Assembly: GCA_031271275.1 (NCBI GenBank)
Contig: JAISWA010000170.1
Span: 1 to 6,048 of the forward strand
Source: Clostridiales bacterium
Lineage (GTDB): Bacteria > Bacillota > Clostridia > Lachnospirales > WQUN01
Direction of reading: 5' to 3'
DNA length: 6,048 bases
Shown here: positions 5,715 through 6,048 of the stretch, piece after piece
How the letters are laid out: every line of letters starts with the position of its first letter
Position numbering within the stretch: position 1 is the stretch's first letter
Made by a program: the position numbers and the translations under genes
Notes under the pieces: generated by a model
Seen by the model: the letters and a program-made list of their open reading frames with translations, nothing else
The model's database searches: none
Told to the model about the DNA's origin: nothing

Positions 5715-5899
5715 AGCGGCTGAAATTTTATGAAGATAAAATTAATTTGTCTGTATAATATCGGCTTATTTAATTGTATATGGAAACATAAATTATAAAT
5801 GCGGTGCAAAGCGAATGATACGCGCAATATCCATGATGAATCAATAAATGAAATGACTACTTGCCCGTAGGATTTAAAACCGCTGAAAAAAATATTTAT
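5715..5899. other. AT-rich gap with no supported gene; possible small transcript
   Basis: The longest frames here lack convincing ribosome sites and protein-like composition. A plus-strand TATAAT at 5754-5759 has no good -35. Together with the terminator at 5900-5928 it would define a transcript of about 160 nt. This is compatible with a small RNA or a decayed gene, and neither can be shown from the sequence. Confidence 0.25.
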
Positions 5900-5928
5900 A
5901 AAGGACTTCACCACCGGGGTCCTTTTTT
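5900..5928 (+). terminator. Intrinsic terminator-like hairpin upstream of the Rpn gene
   Basis: AAAGGAC (5900-5906) pairs with GTCCTTT (5919-5925) around a 12-nt loop, and six T residues run from 5923 to 5928. It lies about 60 bp before the Rpn start. It may close an upstream transcript or act in the Rpn leader. Confidence 0.65.
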
Positions 5929-5986
5929 AATGAACTCATAGCCATGTTTGCTTCTGCGTGGTATATTGACTACGGGGGTGTGAATT

Positions 5987-6048
5987 GTGGCAAAATTGGA
6001 ATATACGTTTAAAAACGATACGCTTCTAAAAATGCTGTTTGTAAGGCA
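5987..6048 (+). CDS. Rpn family PD-(D/E)XK nuclease/putative transposase (N-terminal fragment)
   Basis: Only the first 20 codons are in the window. The GTG start at 5987 is preceded by GGGGG (5974-5978) at 8 nt. The N-terminus MAKLEYTFKNDTLLKMLF matches the characteristic opening of clostridial Rpn/PDDEXK_2 proteins, where a K-x-D-T-x-x-K-x-x-F pattern comes first. Members are DNA endonucleases that promote recA-independent recombination, and some act against phages. They usually occur in several copies per genome next to repeats, which fits the repeat-rich stretch upstream. The catalytic residues lie outside the window. Confidence 0.72.
   Translation, partial: MAKLEYTFKNDTLLKMLFVR

Noticed and set aside
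5705..5914. 69-codon minus-strand frame starting in the terminator hairpin
   Set aside because: The composition is that of random AT-rich DNA. It starts inside a terminator and ends in a palindrome arm, with only a weak AGGA ahead of a GTG.

Overview
The window looks like chromosome of a strictly anaerobic, Gram-positive Clostridia-type bacterium (Oscillospirales-like is a guess). This rests on the SecG variant, the XerC/D-like recombinase, a TtcA-type PP-loop enzyme, an Rpn-family nuclease start, strong GGAGG-type ribosome sites and moderate GC with AT-rich promoters. The assignment is inferred from protein features only; no rRNA or marker gene is present.

Layout. (1) 1-826, minus: a tyrosine recombinase that runs off the left edge. 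It carries a 93-bp in-frame palindromic insertion bounded by an 11-bp direct repeat. (2) 827-1077: no gene. It holds an inverted repeat upstream of the recombinase, a 63-bp palindrome of the widespread GTCATTCTGAGCGAAG family, three tandem 22-bp units, and a short copy of the element found inside the recombinase. (3) 1078-1791, minus: a TtcA-like tRNA 2-thiocytidine enzyme. (4) 1792-1903: an AT-rich divergent promoter region with a perfect 10-bp palindrome. (5) 1904-4787, plus: a FIST-domain sensor and, 1 nt downstream, a cytoplasmic hybrid histidine kinase. (6) 4836-5078, plus: SecG, with its own extended -10 promoter inside the end of the kinase gene and a strong terminator after it. (7) 5206-5352, plus: a 48-aa membrane miniprotein. 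(8) 5353-5986: no confident gene. It holds a third copy of the two-hairpin element, a six-unit 22/23-bp tandem array ending in a long palindrome, an AT-rich stretch with a possible promoter, and a terminator. (9) 5987-6048, plus: the start of an Rpn/PD-(D/E)XK nuclease gene.

How the genes work together. Most are independent housekeeping genes (tRNA thiolation, Sec translocation, recombination). The FIST/kinase pair is the one clear functional unit. A ligand-binding FIST protein probably controls the adjacent kinase, an arrangement like NosP/NahK of Pseudomonas; no output regulator lies in the window.

The most unusual signal is the repeat biology. A structured element with two adjacent hairpins (the second with a GAA loop) occurs three times with compensating stem changes, once as an in-frame insertion in a protein gene. 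Short 22-23-bp tandem arrays sit next to long palindromes at two separate loci.
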